5,735 nucleotides of DNA from an uncultured Lachnospiraceae bacterium (lineage in GTDB: Bacteria > Bacillota > Clostridia > Lachnospirales > Lachnospiraceae). Under the pieces are notes generated by a model, which saw nothing but the letters and a program-made list of their open reading frames with translations, was not told the origin of the DNA and did not search any database. Each line of letters starts with the position of its first letter. Within the stretch, counting starts at the first letter, position 1. Made by a program: the position numbers and the translations under genes. Below, piece after piece: positions 5,525 to 5,735 of the stretch. The stretch covers positions 1 through 5,735 of the forward strand of contig CAJOQZ010000355.1 in the NCBI GenBank assembly GCA_905236585.1, given 5' to 3'.

Positions 5525-5735
5525 TTATAACGTTACGTACGCCCCGATGCATAACAGCAGCGAAACGATCGCAAAGATCGTTACCACCTTCGTCTCCGAC
5601 CAGCCGCCGAGTTCGAAATGATGATGGATCGGCGCCATGCGGAAGATCCGCTTGCCGTGGGTCAGTTTGAAATAGCCGACCTGCATGATGACAGAAATGA
5701 CTTCGATCATATAGATAAACCCGACCACCGGAATA
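5525..5735 (-). CDS. mraY: Phospho-N-acetylmuramoyl-pentapeptide-transferase MraY (C-terminal end, cut by right window edge)
   Basis: Only the last 69 codons and the TAA stop (5527-5525) are in the window; the reading frame is open to the edge, beginning with the residues IPVVGFIYMIEVISVI. MraY is the integral membrane enzyme that transfers phospho-MurNAc-pentapeptide to undecaprenyl phosphate to form lipid I. The fragment carries the diagnostic stretch YFKLTHGKRIFRMAPIHHHF, with the conserved His triplet of the active-site region, then ELGGWSETKVV and a final hydrophobic membrane segment ending in GAYVTL. A GTG at 5728 is not a start here, because the frame continues upstream with MraY-like residues. 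It lies 31 nt before murD, the common mraY-murD order. Confidence 0.96.
   Translation of the reverse strand, partial: IPVVGFIYMIEVISVIMQVGYFKLTHGKRIFRMAPIHHHFELGGWSETKVVTIFAIVSLLLCIGAYVTL

Noticed and set aside
5283..5552. Minus-strand open frame of 89 codons between mraY and murD
   Set aside because: It overlaps the start of murD in another frame and contains the ATG just inside murD. Its sequence is basic shadow text, while MurD in its own frame has all expected motifs.

Overview
The window is one leftward-reading stretch of a division and cell wall (dcw) cluster from a Gram-positive bacterium. Every supported gene is on the minus strand. In transcription order, from high to low coordinates, they are: the C-terminal end of mraY, murD, an ftsW/spoVE-type SEDS gene, divIB (ftsQ), ftsZ, a hairpin terminator, and then the first 179 codons of a metallo-beta-lactamase-fold/beta-CASP-type hydrolase that runs off the left edge. 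The product families, the DivIB-type protein with a Lys-rich cytoplasmic tail, the strong Shine-Dalgarno sites and the TTG starts point to Bacillota, most likely class Clostridia. Lachnospiraceae or a close relative is my best guess, by impression of the protein sequences and not by a search.

Right part (about 2030-5735): mraY, murD, ftsW and divIB are separated by only 31, 21 and 12 nt, so they are probably co-transcribed. MraY makes lipid I and MurD makes the UDP-MurNAc-dipeptide upstream of it. FtsW polymerises lipid II glycan at the septum. DivIB is the bitopic POTRA protein that regulates the septal synthase. murG, murB, murC and ftsA, which often lie among these genes in other bacteria, are not here.

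Middle part (636-2031): ftsZ is set off from divIB by a 109-nt AT-rich gap that holds plausible sigma-A-type promoter elements, so ftsZ may have its own promoter as well as read-through. FtsZ has an intact GTPase core and an intact C-terminal partner-binding peptide. They are joined by an unusually uncharged Pro/Thr-rich linker.

Left part (1-635): a 10-bp GC-rich hairpin followed by a short U-rich run closes the ftsZ unit. A hydrolase gene with its own strong ribosome binding site starts 41 nt beyond the hairpin.

No RNA gene, CRISPR array, insertion sequence or phage element was seen. The window looks like ordinary core genome and I do not see a new biological system in it. The points worth a second look are the gene order, the FtsZ linker, the two adjacent highly basic N-terminal tails, and the regulation around ftsZ.
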